This document shows, piece by piece, positions 13,190-24,482 of a DNA stretch of 64,000 bases (positions within the stretch are counted from its first letter, which is position 1; every line of letters starts with the position of its first letter). The position numbers were made by a program, and so were the translations under genes. The stretch is from Megaustenia siamemsis (Eukaryota; Mollusca; Gastropoda; Stylommatophora; Ariophantidae): positions 8,623,521-8,687,520 of the forward strand of contig JAVIAB010000102.1 of NCBI GenBank assembly GCA_032433765.1, in the 5' to 3' direction. A model generated the notes under the pieces. That model did not search any database. It saw only the letters and a list, made by a program, of their open reading frames with translations, and had not been told where the DNA came from.

Positions 13190-14540
13190 AATATTTTCTT
13201 AAAAATGTTTATGTTTAAATATACAAAAACATATTAGGCAATGTGTCTTACAATGCACTAAAATTAAAACTTATCAATCAAAGTGTATGTGCTTTTAATT
13301 TATGATGCAATTAAAAATAGTACTTTAATATGAATTTTTAAAAGTATTATTGCCCTTGCTTATTAAGTGGGAAGCCACTGCAAAAGAGTAAAGTACAAGT
13401 TATTGTTCCTAGGGGTAATTCCTTTTAACTTTTAGACAGTTAATAATATTCTCTAAAGCATTAATCATTAGACATGTTCAGCAATGCATATATATTTAAA
13501 TTAATATGATAAATACATGTGCTTCTAAGTTTTGTGCAAATTATATGAAATTAATGTTTTTACATGTTAGCAATTTAAAATTAGCTAGTATGCATAAAAT
13601 TCAATTAGTACTCCACAATAGCTCTGGCTCTCAAAGTAGCGCTCAAATTAAAAAAAAATATTAATCATTATACATGTTTAGCAATGCATATAGACTTAAA
13701 TTAATGTGATAAATAAATGTGCTTTTGCAAATTATATGAAATTCATTTGTTTATAAATGGTAGGATTTTAAAATTATATAGTATGCATACAATTCACTTA
13801 GAACTCCTTGATTGATTTCAAGATGGTAAACAAGACATTTAATTTTCGTCTTATCCCCACAAAATGCAAGGTAGGTGGTCAAAATCAAATAATATTTTCA
13901 GAAATATATAGAGGCCATATCATTTCAGGTTCTCTAACAAAATAACTTAGAATATCCTCAAGTATTGATTACGATGAGTCATATTAACAATGATGTCACA
14001 GTTTGAGTTACTTCAACCTCAATTTTAAACTGAAAATTAAAAATAATTTTAAAAATTAAGTAAATTTGATGCAGGTAAAAGTTATATATTAATACGATTA
14101 TAATGACATTCTAATATTACAAATAATAATAATTACCCTAAGTTACTAAATTGTTTTAAGTTGAAAAATGAGATGAAATTAAATCAGTAATATTAATAGC
14201 TCTCTCACTCACACATTTTATTTTGCAGTCACAATAAAGTGCAATTCTAGTTAAAATGGATTAGAAATTGTTCCTTATAGACATGCTAATTTATAGCTAG
14301 AATGTAAATAAAAGAGAAACCTTTCTTTATAAAAAAAAATATAATAATTTTAGTACAAAACAGTAAAACACACTGTTCCTTTGTTTATTGAATAAAAAAC
14401 AGACAGAATTTTAATTTAGTTATTATTCTAATCTTTGTGTTTTTTTGTTTTACAGTTTCTCACAACGATATTTGGTTTAACAATCTTCAGTGGATTGGAT
14501 TAGGACAACATTATTAACAATAAAATAAAAGTGGAGATAA
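13190..14540 (+). repeat. Duplicated segment, copy X
   Basis: This stretch aligns by eye, with substitutions and indels, to 38966-40510. Both contain TTATCAATCAAAGT, GTGCTTCTAAGTTTTGTGCA, ATTTCAGGTTCTCTAACA and an end reading CAGTTTCTCACAA. Inside, a ~200-bp sub-unit (13455-13625 and 13655-13830) is itself tandem, as it is in the Z copy. No coding sequence is recognised. The end resembles a pyrimidine tract plus CAG but no exon follows. Confidence 0.75.
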
Positions 14541-14574
14541 GTGTCCTATGCAGAGTTACTGTGAGATTGAGAAA

Positions 14575-15275
14575 CTAAAACAGTATATAATCGTCATCAT
14601 CAAGTAGGTGACCATGTCTCTCCACAACGTTTACTCGACAGTTATTTATAATTTCTGTTGTTGACTTTCTACCAAGCCATTTTCTTAAGCTGTCTGGTAT
14701 ATTTTCTCTTTGCTTTCCACTATTTCTTTGACCCACAATTATACCTGTTGTTACAATATATTCCAGCTGTTCCCTTCTCATTACATGGCCAAAATGTTTC
14801 CCAGATATTTAAATTAATTTACCTGTTTTAATATTTTCCACTTGTCTTTATTGTACATTGGGGTGATGTTTTTATCTTTGTTGTTTCCATTAATTCTGTT
14901 TTTTTTTACTATTAGGGCTGGGTCCTTTATTTTAGCGGAAAGGTAAACTACACTACACTATATCTCTTTATATATTTCCTACACTATAGTGTCTAACAAT
15001 TCATGTAACTCATCTTCACTCATAGTGATTAAGACTTTATCATCAGCATACCTTAGATTATTTATATTATGACCTCCGATTGTTCCAGGTATGCCCCTTA
15101 CAGATGTTAAAATAATCTCACTATAAATATTAAACAAATCTAGTGACAGTACACAACCATGCCTAACACCTTTGTTTATTTTTTGGAACATTCCCAGTTG
15201 ATTTCCTGTTCTTATGGCCGCTTTTTGTTGCCAGTACATGTTCTTTATTATTCTTAGATTCAGAAAAATGGGAAA
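14575..15275 (-). pseudogene. LINE-C remnant (RTE-like reverse transcriptase)
   Basis: Read on the minus strand, the 5' part encodes an RT fragment with MYWQQKAAIRTGNQ, GVRHGCVLSLDLFNIYSE and NNLRYADDKVLI (the YADD catalytic box is present; the usual RQGC is RHGC). The 3' part encodes a C-terminal tail with KWLGRKSTTEI and VVERHGHLL, ending in GATGATGAC repeats at 14590. The stretch between (about 14790-14980) is degenerate, with deletions. It is 5' truncated and carries no complete ORF. Confidence 0.8.
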
Positions 15276-15661
15276 TTAACTATTTTGTTTAATGGTAACA
15301 ATTTAGAAATTATGCGGTAGGACACTCACACTGAATGCAAGATCTAATTTCATGAAATAAAATAACATAATTATATTTACATTTATTTGTATCTTTTTTA
15401 GGGTATTATTTATAAGTATTATTTGTTTTATTTTATATCCATGATATTATTTATATATTTTCAATTTATTTATTATTTAATATATGACAATAAAAAATCT
15501 GACAACCACAGCAATTGTTTACAAGATGGAGCACTATGCAAACAAGTGACGATTTTCATCTTATCCCGAACAAGTGCAGAAGTTCAAAATCAAATTATAT
15601 TTTTAGCAACATACAGGGCTATATCATTTTAGGTTCTCTTACAAAATAACTAGGAATATCT
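15276..15661 (+). repeat. Partial diverged copy of the X segment
   Basis: Positions 15500-15655 match 13820-13960 (GATTTTCATCTTATCCCGAA, TCAAAATCAAATTATATTTT, ATATCATTTTAGGTTCTC). The first ~220 bp is AT-rich with nothing recognised. The copy ends where the LINE-C fragment begins. Confidence 0.55.
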
Positions 15662-16180
15662 AGTGATTATGTCTCTCCACAACTTTCGATCTCGGCAGTT
15701 ATTTATCATTTCTATTATTGACCTTCTGTTAAACCAAACTGTCTCTTAAGCTGTCTCACACTGTCTGGTATCTTTTCTCTTTGCTTCCCTCTATATCTCT
15801 TTGTCTGTCCCTCAATTTTCTCAGTTGTTACAATTATATATTTTTTTTTATATTCCAGCTGTTCCCTTCTCATTACATGGCCAAAAATGATGATTGTTTC
15901 TTCCTAATATTGGACATTAGCTCTTTTTTCCAATTTGCTTTGGCCTCTTTCAGAACGTTTCATTACCCTTCTTAGAGCTGTCCATGGTATTCTCATAATT
16001 CTTCTGTAAAACCAAATTTCTACAGCCTCCAGTGATTTATTTTCTTGTCTTTTATCCTATTGTCCATGATTCACATCCAGTTGTTAAGACTGGCTCTACA
16101 TAACATTTAAGAACTCTTTTTCTTGTTTCTATTGTCAAAAATTGATTGCATAGTATCTTCCTCATTTTTTGGACTGCGGC
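15662..16180 (-). pseudogene. LINE-C 3' fragment
   Basis: Minus-strand translation in broken frames gives the C-terminal RT/thumb region: a counterpart of KRVLKCYVEPVLTTGCESWT, then RRIMRIPWTALRR, then the terminal block with VVERHNH. It parallels the copies at 24824-25468 and 14575. Its 5' break, beside CATTTTTTGGACTGCGGCTG, is identical to that at 29930. The fragment and the following leader were therefore copied together. Confidence 0.75.
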
Positions 16181-17075
16181 TGGACCCTAGCCACACAAAT
16201 TTACTGTTTCTGGTATTTTCCAACGTTTTTTCGCGTTTGAATTATTTTATTTTGAATGTATGTTTAGTAAATTGTGTTTAGTTTGGATTTTGTAGTGTAG
16301 ATCAGTATTTAATATTTAAACCGTGGTTTAATTTGATACAGGCATCGTAAGTTATGGTCGTCTCCAGTTTATTTGAATTTCTTGTAGAAATTTTGTGTCA
16401 AAATTTATCCTCTTTCTTTTATTTTCACCAAAAATGTAGCATCTCAAATTATTTATGTCTGGATTAACGTCCCCATGCACTTTATTTGGCTGCTCTCGAA
16501 TCTGTCATTAGAAGACTCCTGGGTCTGGAATAGCCTACAACTAACACTAAACCTAAATTTTGTTGAAAAAATGTTTAAAAATTCAAGAAAATTAGAAACA
16601 GATTTATAATTCAAGTTTAGTATGTCGGTTCGGTGAGGGGGAGATCACTCATTTAGCATAAATAATTTAGGACACTAAACACGACCTTTACCTTTTATTT
16701 TTATGGTAACTCTAATACTGTAGTAATTTGATTAAGAGTACTTACAAATAATTACATTCTCAATATTTTTTATTATAATATATAGTTGTAAAATAAGTAT
16801 AAGGGTGAAGTAGTTATATAGATTTCTAAAATAAATAAATGTAAAGTAGTCATATAGATAATATATAGTTGTAAAATAAATAAAAATGTAAAGTAGTGAA
16901 ATTATTATAATTTTTTTATCTTCCAACAGCTTTAACTTCTGACGAAGTCCCTAGAGACTAGGAACTGAATTTTGCGTGTTAATCCATTTTTCCCAGGCAG
17001 CCGTGTGTACAGGGATCCTTTACCACACAGGCAGAAAATTCCGTCTTTGGAGGTATTCATATATTTGTTTTATCC
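16181..17075 (+). repeat. LINE-B leader (copy 1)
   Basis: This leader is repeated at 29936-30795 and 37783-38295. It contains T-rich and AT-rich stretches, short near-tandem words (AAATAAATAAATGTAAAGTAG), and a compact block with a hammerhead-like core at 16939. It then continues into the end of the LINE-B endonuclease at 17076. No ORF spans it. It replaces most of the APE endonuclease expected upstream of an RTE-like RT. Confidence 0.65.
16939..16969 (+). ncRNA. Hammerhead-like motif in LINE-B leader
   Basis: CTGACGA is followed by a stem (AGTCCCTAG, loop AGA, CTAGGAACT, one mismatch) and GAA. This is the CUGANGA-stem II-GAA order of a hammerhead ribozyme. The expected A after GAA is T here. 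Immediately upstream, arms AGTGAAA/TTTCACT (perfect in copy 3; one mismatch in copy 1) could form stem I with a GTA cleavage triplet, but a convincing stem III is not seen. Copies are at 30653 and 38157. Possibly a decayed or divergent ribozyme. Confidence 0.35.
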
Positions 17076-19240
17076 ATGAGTAATTTACATTTGAAAATCA
17101 AATTAAAGAGAAACAAACAAAAAACTAATGCAGCAACACCAATAGATATAACAGCGTTAAACCAGAAAGATGTACAAGAAACTTATACTGTACAAGTAAA
17201 GAATACATATCAGAAGCTACTAGAAGAGGGGATTGAGCAGTACAGAAGAGAAAATCCTGAGGAAAAAATCCCAACAAAATGGCAATGCATAAAAAAACAG
17301 CATGCAAGAATCCTGCAACACCTTGCCCAAAAAGGTAAGTAGCAAAAATAAAAAATGGATAACAGACAAAACATTAGAAAAAATGGAAGAAAGAAGACAA
17401 GCGAAAAACACTGCCAGATACAAGGATATAGACAATGAAATATGGAGAATGTGCAAAAAGGCAATAGAAGACTGGTTCAACCAAAGATGTCTAGAAATCG
17501 AAACTATGGAAAGTAAACAAAACCTAAGAGAGATGCACACAGAAATAAAGAGAATGACGAATAAAGATAAAAAAGCTACAGGAATCGGATGTATAACAAA
17601 CAAAGAGAGAAGAATGCTATCAGACAACAAAAATATAATAGAAAGATGGCAAGAATATATAACAGAATTATTTCATGACGAAAGGGACAAAAAGCCAGAC
17701 ATAAAATGTACATACAACTATAAAATCCTGAAATCCGAAGTAGAAAAAGCCATAAAAACAATGAAAAAGGGAAAGGCAGCAGGGCCTGACAATATACAGA
17801 TAGAGATGATACAGGCTCTAGAAGAGTTCGGCGTCGAAGTGATCACAGACATATGACACATACCATACAGGATACATACCAAACGATCTAAAAACATCAA
17901 CTTTCATTGCATTGCCTAAAAAGAATGGTGCAGTTGAATGCAGTGACTTCAGAACAATAAGCCTAATGAGCCAGGTAACAAAAATTTTACTAAAAGTTAT
18001 ACAGGGAAGGATTCAGAATAAAATCAATACTGAATTAGAGGAGCAACAATCTGGATTCAAGAAAAACAGTGGGACAAAAGAAGCCATATTCAGCATGAGA
18101 ACATTGATTGAAAAGTACACAGAAGTAAACAAACCAATATATGCCTGCTTTATAGACTACACCAAAGCTTTCGATAGAATACACCATAACCAACTTATAG
18201 ACTGCCTAAAGGATATAAACCTAGACGACACAGAAATACGAGTAATATGTAATTTGCACTGGGAGCAAACAGCAATAATAAGATATAACAAGGAGAACTA
18301 TACACCCATGGACATAAAAAGAGGAGTAAGACAAGGATGCATCCTATCACCAAGCTTGTTCAATCTATACACTGAGCAAATCTTTAAAAACATCTCAGAG
18401 ATACCAGGCCTAAACATTAATGGAAAGTTAATCAATAACCTGGAATATGCTGATGATACTGTTCTACTAGCAGAAAATCCTAAAGACCTACAACAATTAC
18501 TTAATGTGATAAACACAACAAGCAAAAAATATGGTTAGAAATGAATATCAAAAAGACTAAAATTGTGATCATAAACAAAGAAAATTCTCAAGACCTACAA
18601 TTAAATATCACAGTTGAGGGAATACATCTGGAGACAGTCCAGAGTTACAACTACCTAGGACATACTATAACCAATGATGGAAAATGCAAAACTGAAATAA
18701 ACAAAAAATAGGTATGGCGAAAAGTAATTTTAATGCCATGAAAAATATACTAACAATAAAACAAATATCAGCAGGGCTGAAACTAAGAATGGCAAAATGT
18801 TACATCTTCTCAATATTCCTGTATAGTGCAGAAAAATGGACATTAGACAAGAAAACAGAATAGAAAATTGAAGCCTTTGAAATGTGGATTTATAGAAGAA
18901 TAGGTAGAATTGGATGGAAACAAAAGATAACAAACGATGAAGTTTTAAAACAATTAAAAATAAAAAGAACTGCTGAACACAATTAAGACAAGAAAAATGA
19001 AATTTTTGGCGCATGTTAAAAGACACAACAGCCTACTAAAAGTAATATTGGAAGGAAAAATACAAGGCAAAAGAGGCAGAGGCAGACCAAGACTGACATG
19101 GACGAGTAACATTAAAAGATGGACAAGTCAATCTATGTCAGCCTGCACCATCAAAGCAAGAAACAGAGTAGAATGGCGATCCATGGTAGCCAACCTTCGT
19201 TACGGAGAGGGCACACAATGATGATGATGATGATGATGAA
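17076..19240 (+). pseudogene. LINE-B: RTE-like non-LTR retrotransposon, EN-truncated, frameshifted
   Basis: Best-preserved LINE in the window. It starts in the last residues of the endonuclease (LHLKIKLKRNKQK) and continues through the linker. Frame shifts occur near 17340 and 17850. RT follows: VEKAIKTMKKGKAAGPDNI, FIALPKKNGAVECSDFRTIS, EEQQSGFKKNSGTKEAIFS, CFIDYTKAFDRIHHNQLID, IKRGVRQGCILSPSLFNLY and NNLEYADDTVLLAEN (YADD at 18446-18457). A lost T makes TAG near 18536. Further breaks lie near 18708, 18863 and 18984. The C-terminal block GKRGRGRPRLTW ... RNRVEWRSMVANLRYG is intact, then comes a (GATGAT)n tail at 19219-19240. RT and target-primed integration are the ancestral roles. This copy cannot encode them. 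Confidence 0.9.
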
Positions 19241-19269
19241 TTTACACTTCAATTCTGGCCTCGCTGCTG

Positions 19270-19400
19270 AGACCAGGGGTGGTTGCTGCAGATAAATAAA
19301 AATCCCAAATGATGCAGTCGAGATTTGAACCCACAACCTCTCTGAGGCCGGCTTCTTGCCTTGATACCAACCAGTACCCCATAAATTATTATAACACATA
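19270..19400 (-). mobile_element. Probable tRNA-derived SINE fragment
   Basis: On the minus strand a B-box-like GGGTTCAAATC (complement of 19322-19332) follows a tRNA-like region (GGTATCAAGGCAAGAAGCCG). Downstream is GGGATTTTTATTTATCTGC, recalling the body of the SINEs at 19479 and 22868. The A box is poor and ends are uncertain. Confidence 0.45.
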
Positions 19401-19478
19401 TGATTTGATGGGTCATACTCAGTCATTTTATTTCTAAAAATGAAACGAAAAAAATGTATCTGAATTCTGTAATTACAT

Positions 19479-19752
19479 GGAGCCTTGGTGGCTGAGTGGT
19501 TAGTGTGCTTCCTGATAAGGGCATGGGTTCGATCCGCAGAAGTGATAGGTTTTTTTTTTTACTGACAAGGCTCCTGGATTCAACCAGCACCTAGTAAATG
19601 GTAGCAGAGATTTTTCTGGGACGTAAAGGTGGCCTTGTGTGATACCGACCACATCACCTGAAAATGTGCCGTGGTCATAGAAAAATATTGTAGCTAAAAC
19701 CAAATTCCCCATACTTCTAGCAAAGCAGGGGAGGGAAATAAAAAAAAAAAGT
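19479..19752 (+). mobile_element. tRNA-derived SINE
   Basis: Pol III box A TGGCTGAGTGG lies at 19489-19499 and box B GGTTCGATCC at 19526-19535, spaced as in a tRNA; the GTGGCTGAGTGGTTAG head resembles Ser/Leu-type tRNAs. The body has AGATTTTTCTGGGACGTAAA and ACCACATCACCTGAAAAT, shared in pattern with the SINE at 22868. It ends in an A-rich tail near 19740. No clear target-site duplication was found. Confidence 0.8.
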
Positions 19753-20279
19753 ATATTTTATTGTAGATTATAGACTATAATAGATAATAGGCCGTATAAT
19801 TTGCTGGGCCATAGTCAGTCCTTTTTATTGAAACTGAATGCAAAAAAAATTTATCAGAACTCTATCATTACTTCTGACAAAATGAAAGCATCACAATATT
19901 CCAGACTTGTTTCTGTCCATCGTAAAACTGTACCGGGCATCGCAGTTGAATGCATTTGTCTTCACTTTAAAATAAATAAAATACTGCTCATTTTGAGAGG
20001 GATGTAAACAATAATTATTGTCATAAATTTTCTAAGTTGTATCCTTTCTATCAGTTTTATTCTTTAAATTTTTCAGGAAAATGTTGTAAGTTGCAATTTT
20101 GAGACTCGACCTGCATTTTTATAACTGTGGCATCAGGTGGAAAGTGGTACCAACCCAATCATCAAATCAACTAAAATATCAGTGAGAAACAGCTGTGAAA
20201 AATGTGGACTAGCATGACAATTCCTTAAAATGTGGAGGGCATCTGTTATTTTTCTTATTACTCTTTCAAATTTTCATTT
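19753..20279. other. AT-rich spacer with a short local duplication
   Basis: Positions ~19790-19880 resemble 19395-19475 (GGGCCATAGTCAGTC versus GGGTCATACTCAGTC, then AAAAAAAT(T/G)TATC). The SINE at 19479 therefore sits between two copies of a ~85-bp sequence. Nothing else is recognised. Confidence 0.4.
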
Positions 20280-21050
20280 CCGGTACACATTTACAAAATA
20301 TCATTTCAGGTTCTCCAAAAGAATAACTTAGAATATCTTCAAGCAGTGATTAAGATGAATTTTATATATATAAGAATTACATTGAGCTACCAATTATTTT
20401 TAAATTAATCAAATTAAATGAAATCAGTAATGTTAATAGCTCTCTCACACACACATAATTTTTGCAGTCACAATAAAGTATATTTTTGGATAAAAATGGA
20501 TGAAAAGTTGTACCTTATAGACATTCTTTTTAAGTTATAGTTATTGAGAAACCTTTCTTGAAAAATTAAGATAAAAATAATTTTAATGCAAGACAATAAA
20601 ACAAACTATTCTCTTTGTTTGTTGGATAAAAACAGACAGTATGTTAATTTAATTAAAACGTCTAAACGTCTTTTTTATACAGTTTCGCACAATCATATTT
20701 GGTTTGACAATCACACAGTGGATTAATTAAGGACAGCATTATTAAAAATTATAAAATGACAAATTAGTCTATGACTTTAATCTTTGTTGAAGAGCTGCGT
20801 AGTACTTTTAAAATCTCTCTTCTGTAATAATTTCACTCCTTATTTATGATCTTCTTTTAATTTATAGAATTCATATAAGGGCCTTCATAATTGGTTGATG
20901 AGATGAAGAAACTACCATGATCTCTCACAACTTTATGCTTTATTTCATTCTAAAGAGTGTCAAGTTAGTGATTCTAAAAATTTTGTTATGTTACACATTA
21001 ATTTATTATAAATATTAGTAATATATATAATGTCTGTCTGTCTCTGAAAT
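20280..21050 (+). repeat. Duplicated segment, copy Y
   Basis: The left half (20280-20760) matches both X (13920-14530) and Z (39720-40510). The right half (20810-21050) matches Z at 40680-40985, sharing GTAGTACTTTTAAAA, ATTGGTTGATGAGAT, CTCACAACTTTATGCT and a TCTG-rich end. In Y the 19-bp array begins at once. In Z about 3 kb with the FBXL7-like exon intervenes before the matching array. Confidence 0.75.
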
Positions 21051-21764
21051 ATTTTCTTACTGCTGATATATTTTTTTGACAACTGAGATTTTTTGTGACA
21101 TTTAGGATATCCTGTTACAACTGAGATATTTTGTGACTTTTGTGACAACTGGGATATTATGTGACAGCTACAATATTTTTGTGACCATTTTGATAATTTG
21201 TAACAGCTGGGATATTTTGTTATAAACAAAGGATATTGTGTTATAGCAGGTACATTTTGTAACAGCTTGGATATTTAGTGACAACTGCAATATTATGTGA
21301 CAACTGGGGTGTTTTATGACAGCTGGAATATTTTGTGACAGCTGAGATATTTTGTGACAGCTGAGATATTTTGTGACAGCTGGAATATTTTGTGACAGCT
21401 GGGTTATTTTGTTAAAGCTGGGTTATTTTGTTACAGCTGTGACATTCTGTGACAACAGATATTTTGTAATAGCTAGGAAATTTTGTTGTAGCAGGGACAT
21501 TTTATGACAGCTGAGATATTTTGTTTCAATTGGGATATTTTTTTAACAGGTGGGATATTTTGTTGCAATTGCGATTATCTATGACAGCTGGGATATTTTC
21601 AGACAACTGAGATATTTTCAGACAACTGAGATATTTTCGGACAACTGAGATATTTTGTGACAGTTGGGATTTTTTGTGACAGCTATGCTATTTTGAAGAC
21701 ATACATTTTATGACAGCTTTGATATTTTGTGACAGCTAGAGTTTTATGCTACTGTTTCTTCTTC

Positions 21765-22125
21765 TACCTTTCAGCTCCCTGTAGGGAATAGGTCTTCAAC
21801 AAACACTTTCCAAGTCATCCGGTTTCTTGCCATTCTTTTAAGATCATTCCATGTCTTCCCCATCATCTTCATCTCTGCTTCCATCTGTCTTCTCCAAGAA
21901 TTCCTTGGTCTTCCTCGTTTTCTTTTCCCCTGGGGATTCCAAAAAAATGCCTGTTGTGTAATACTCTGTTGGCTTCTGCAGTGTGTGTTCTATCCAACAC
22001 CATCATCTTCACTGTATCTCTTTATCCACATGTTCTCCATGTTTCACAGCCATATAATAGGACTGACTTAACATTGGAGTTGAACATTTTTGTCTTTGTA
22101 TTTAACCTAATTTCTTTATTTTTTA
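21765..22125 (-). pseudogene. LINE-A 3' fragment inside the 19-bp array
   Basis: The minus strand matches the 3' end of LINE-A at 32280-32690: the region corresponding to LLYGCETWR, the GKRKRGRPRNSWRR-like block, and the terminus complementary to CAGCTCCCTGTAGGGAATAG, with a CTTCTTCTAC tail complement at 21768. It is 5' truncated and carries indels. Array units resume on both sides, so it inserted after the array existed. Confidence 0.8.
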
Positions 22126-22867
22126 TATTTTGTTATAGCTGCAATATTTTGTGACAAATTGGAATGTTTTTGGTGATAGCTGGGATATTTTGTGACATTT
22201 CAGATTATTTTGTGACAATTGAGATATTTTGTGACAGCTATAATATTTTGTTACAACTATGACATTTAGTGACAATAGATATATTTGGTAACAGCCTGGA
22301 TGTTTTGAAACAACTGCAATATTTTGTGACAGCTGGGATATTTTTGAAACAGCTTTGATATATTGTGACAGATTTGATATTTAGTGACAACTGAGATATT
22401 TTTTGACATCAGGAATATTTTGTGATAATCGGGATATTTGATGGCTGCTAGGATATTTTGTGACAAATTATATATTTGTGAAATCTGTTATATTTTGTGA
22501 CATCTTTGATATTTTTGTTACAGCTTTGATATTTTGTTACAACTAGAATATTTTGTAACAAAGGAGATATTTTCTTACACCTGGGAATTTTTATGACAGC
22601 TGGGATATTTTTCACTATCAGAGACATTTTGTGACATCTAGGATATTTTGTTATAACTGGGAAATTATGTGACAGCTGGGATATTTTTGTGACAGTTGGG
22701 ATATTCTGTTACTGCTGGGATTTTGTGACAACTATATTTTGGGACAGCTGGGATATCTTGTGACAACTGTGACATTTTGTGACAGCGGATATTCTGTGGC
22801 AGTTTTGATACTTTGAACAAATATATTTTGTGACAGCTTTGATATTTTGTTACAGCTCTTATACTTT

Positions 22868-23115
22868 GGTGGGAGCCACGATAGCTCAGTGGTTAGTGAA
22901 CTGGACTACAAAGGACAAGAGGTAGGGTTCGATCACAACCAACAGCTTCCAGTTCACCCAGCCTTTAATGAGTACCGGATTTTTTTCTGAGAAAGTAAAG
23001 CGGCACGGGCATAATACTAACCACATTACCCCAAAAATCATACGCTGAAGGTCTGTAATATTTATGGTCACTAACACCATATTCCCTATATGCCGCTTGG
23101 TGTAACAAGTGTACT
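22868..23115 (+). mobile_element. tRNA-derived SINE with target-site duplication
   Basis: Box A TAGCTCAGTGG lies at 22882-22892 and box B GGTTCGATC at 22926-22934. The body carries GGATTTTTTTCTGAGAAAG, GGCACGGGCATAATAC and ACCCCAAAAATCA. TTATACTTT occurs on both sides (22859-22867 and 23116-23124), a likely 9-bp target-site duplication. The same SINE is inverted at 46636-46888 inside the other 19-bp array region. Confidence 0.85.
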
Positions 23116-24414
23116 TTATACTTTTTTTTTTACTTTTATATTTTGTTACTATTGGGTATTATGTGACAGATTTAATATTTTTGTGACAGCTGGGATAATT
23201 TGCGACAGCTGGGATATTTTGCGACAGCTGGGATATTTTGCGACAGCTGGGATATTTTGCGACAGCTGGGATATTTTGCGACAGCTGGGATATTTTGCGA
23301 CAGCTGGGATATTTTGCGACTGCTGGGATATTTTGCGACAGCTGGGATATTTTGCGACTGCTGGGATATTTTGCGACTGCTGGGATATTTTGCGACTGCT
23401 GGGATATTTTGCGACAGCTGGGATATTTTGCGACAGCTGGGATATTTTGCGACAGCTGGGATATTTTGCGACTGCTGGGATATTTTGCGACTGCTGTGAT
23501 ATTTTGCGACTGCTGTGATATTTTTGCGACAGCTGTGATATTTTTGCGACAACTGTGATATTTTTGCGACAACTGTGATATTTTTTTGACAACTGTGATA
23601 TTTTTTTGACAACTGTGATATTTTTTTGACAACTGTGATATTTTTTTTGACAACTGTGATATTTTGTGACAGGGGGAATGTTTTGTGACATCTTTGACAT
23701 TTTGTGACAACTGAGGTATTTATTGACATTAGAGATATTTATTGACATTAGAAATATTTATTGACATTAGAGATATTTTATGACAAGTGGGATATTTTGT
23801 TACAGCTGGGATATTTTGAGACAACAGCGATATTTCCTTCTTCTGGGATTGTTTTTTACAGCTTGGAAATTTTTATATATCAAGGATATTTAATGACAAC
23901 GGAGATTTTTGGTTACTTATGGTGTATTTTGTGACAATTGTGATTTTATGACAGCTGGGGTATTTTGTGACAACTGAAATATTTTGTGACAACTGAAATA
24001 TTTTGTGACAGCTGGGATATTTTTTGACAGCTGGGAATATTTTTTGACAGCTGGGATATTTTTTGACAGCTGGGATATTTTTTGACAGCTATTTATATTT
24101 CATGACAACTATATTTGTGACAGCTAGGATATTTTGTTATAGCTGAGGTATTTGTGACAGACTGGGATATTTTGTGATAGCTGGGATATTTTCTGACAAC
24201 TGTGATATTTGTGAGAGCTGGGATATTTAGTGACAACTGAGATATTTGGTTAAAGTTGGGATATTTTATGACCACTGGGATTTTTTTGTGGCGACTGAGA
24301 TATTTTGTTGCAACTAGAAATTTGTAGGAGGTAGCCATTAGAACTGAAATAGAGAAAAGTTGCAAGATATTTTAAGAGAATGCTTTGTTAGTCAAAAAAA
24401 AAAAAAAACTATAA

Positions 24415-24482
24415 AGATAGAAAGTTATGGAGAGACATTATCACCTACTCTAGCAGGCATGGTACTTGATGATGATGATTAC
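24415..24482 (+). pseudogene. LINE-C 3' terminal scrap
   Basis: AAAGTTATGGAGAGACATTA and ACTCTAGCAGGCATGGTACT then GATGATGATGATT match the 3' end of LINE-C (compare 39960-40028). Only ~65 bp remains after an A-rich stretch. The matching point in the second duplicate (46893-46904) retains only AGCAAGCATGGTACTTG. Confidence 0.65.

Larger units (their letters stand above)
21051..24330 (+). repeat. 19-bp minisatellite array, first locus
   Basis: The consensus unit is GACAGCTGGGATATTTTGT. Flanks are diverged, and the core at 23178-23680 is nearly perfect, with TTTTGCGACAGCTGG or GCGACTGCTGG variants. Most units contain the palindrome CAGCTG. Because 19 is not a multiple of 3 and the unit lacks stops, several frames on both strands stay open for up to ~200 codons across the core. 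These are not genes. A LINE-A fragment (21765-22125) and a SINE (22868-23115) lie inside. A second array of the same unit is at 44045-46615. Confidence 0.92.

Noticed and set aside
17210..17630. Hydrophobic minus-strand frames opposite LINE-B, looking like membrane proteins
   Set aside because: They are antisense shadows of the lysine/glutamate-rich LINE-B linker; A-rich sense codons give Phe/Leu-rich antisense.
22868..22940. Functional tRNA gene
   Set aside because: Boxes A and B are present, but the acceptor and T arms do not pair properly. The sequence continues into a SINE body and recurs elsewhere with a target-site duplication.
23178..23680. CRISPR-like regular repeat
   Set aside because: Units are directly contiguous with no unique spacers, and the context is eukaryotic.
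23149..23748. Overlapping frames of 183-199 codons on the minus strand and 142 codons on the plus strand
   Set aside because: The 19-bp unit has no stop in several frames. Simultaneous openness of several frames on both strands is a tandem-repeat artefact.
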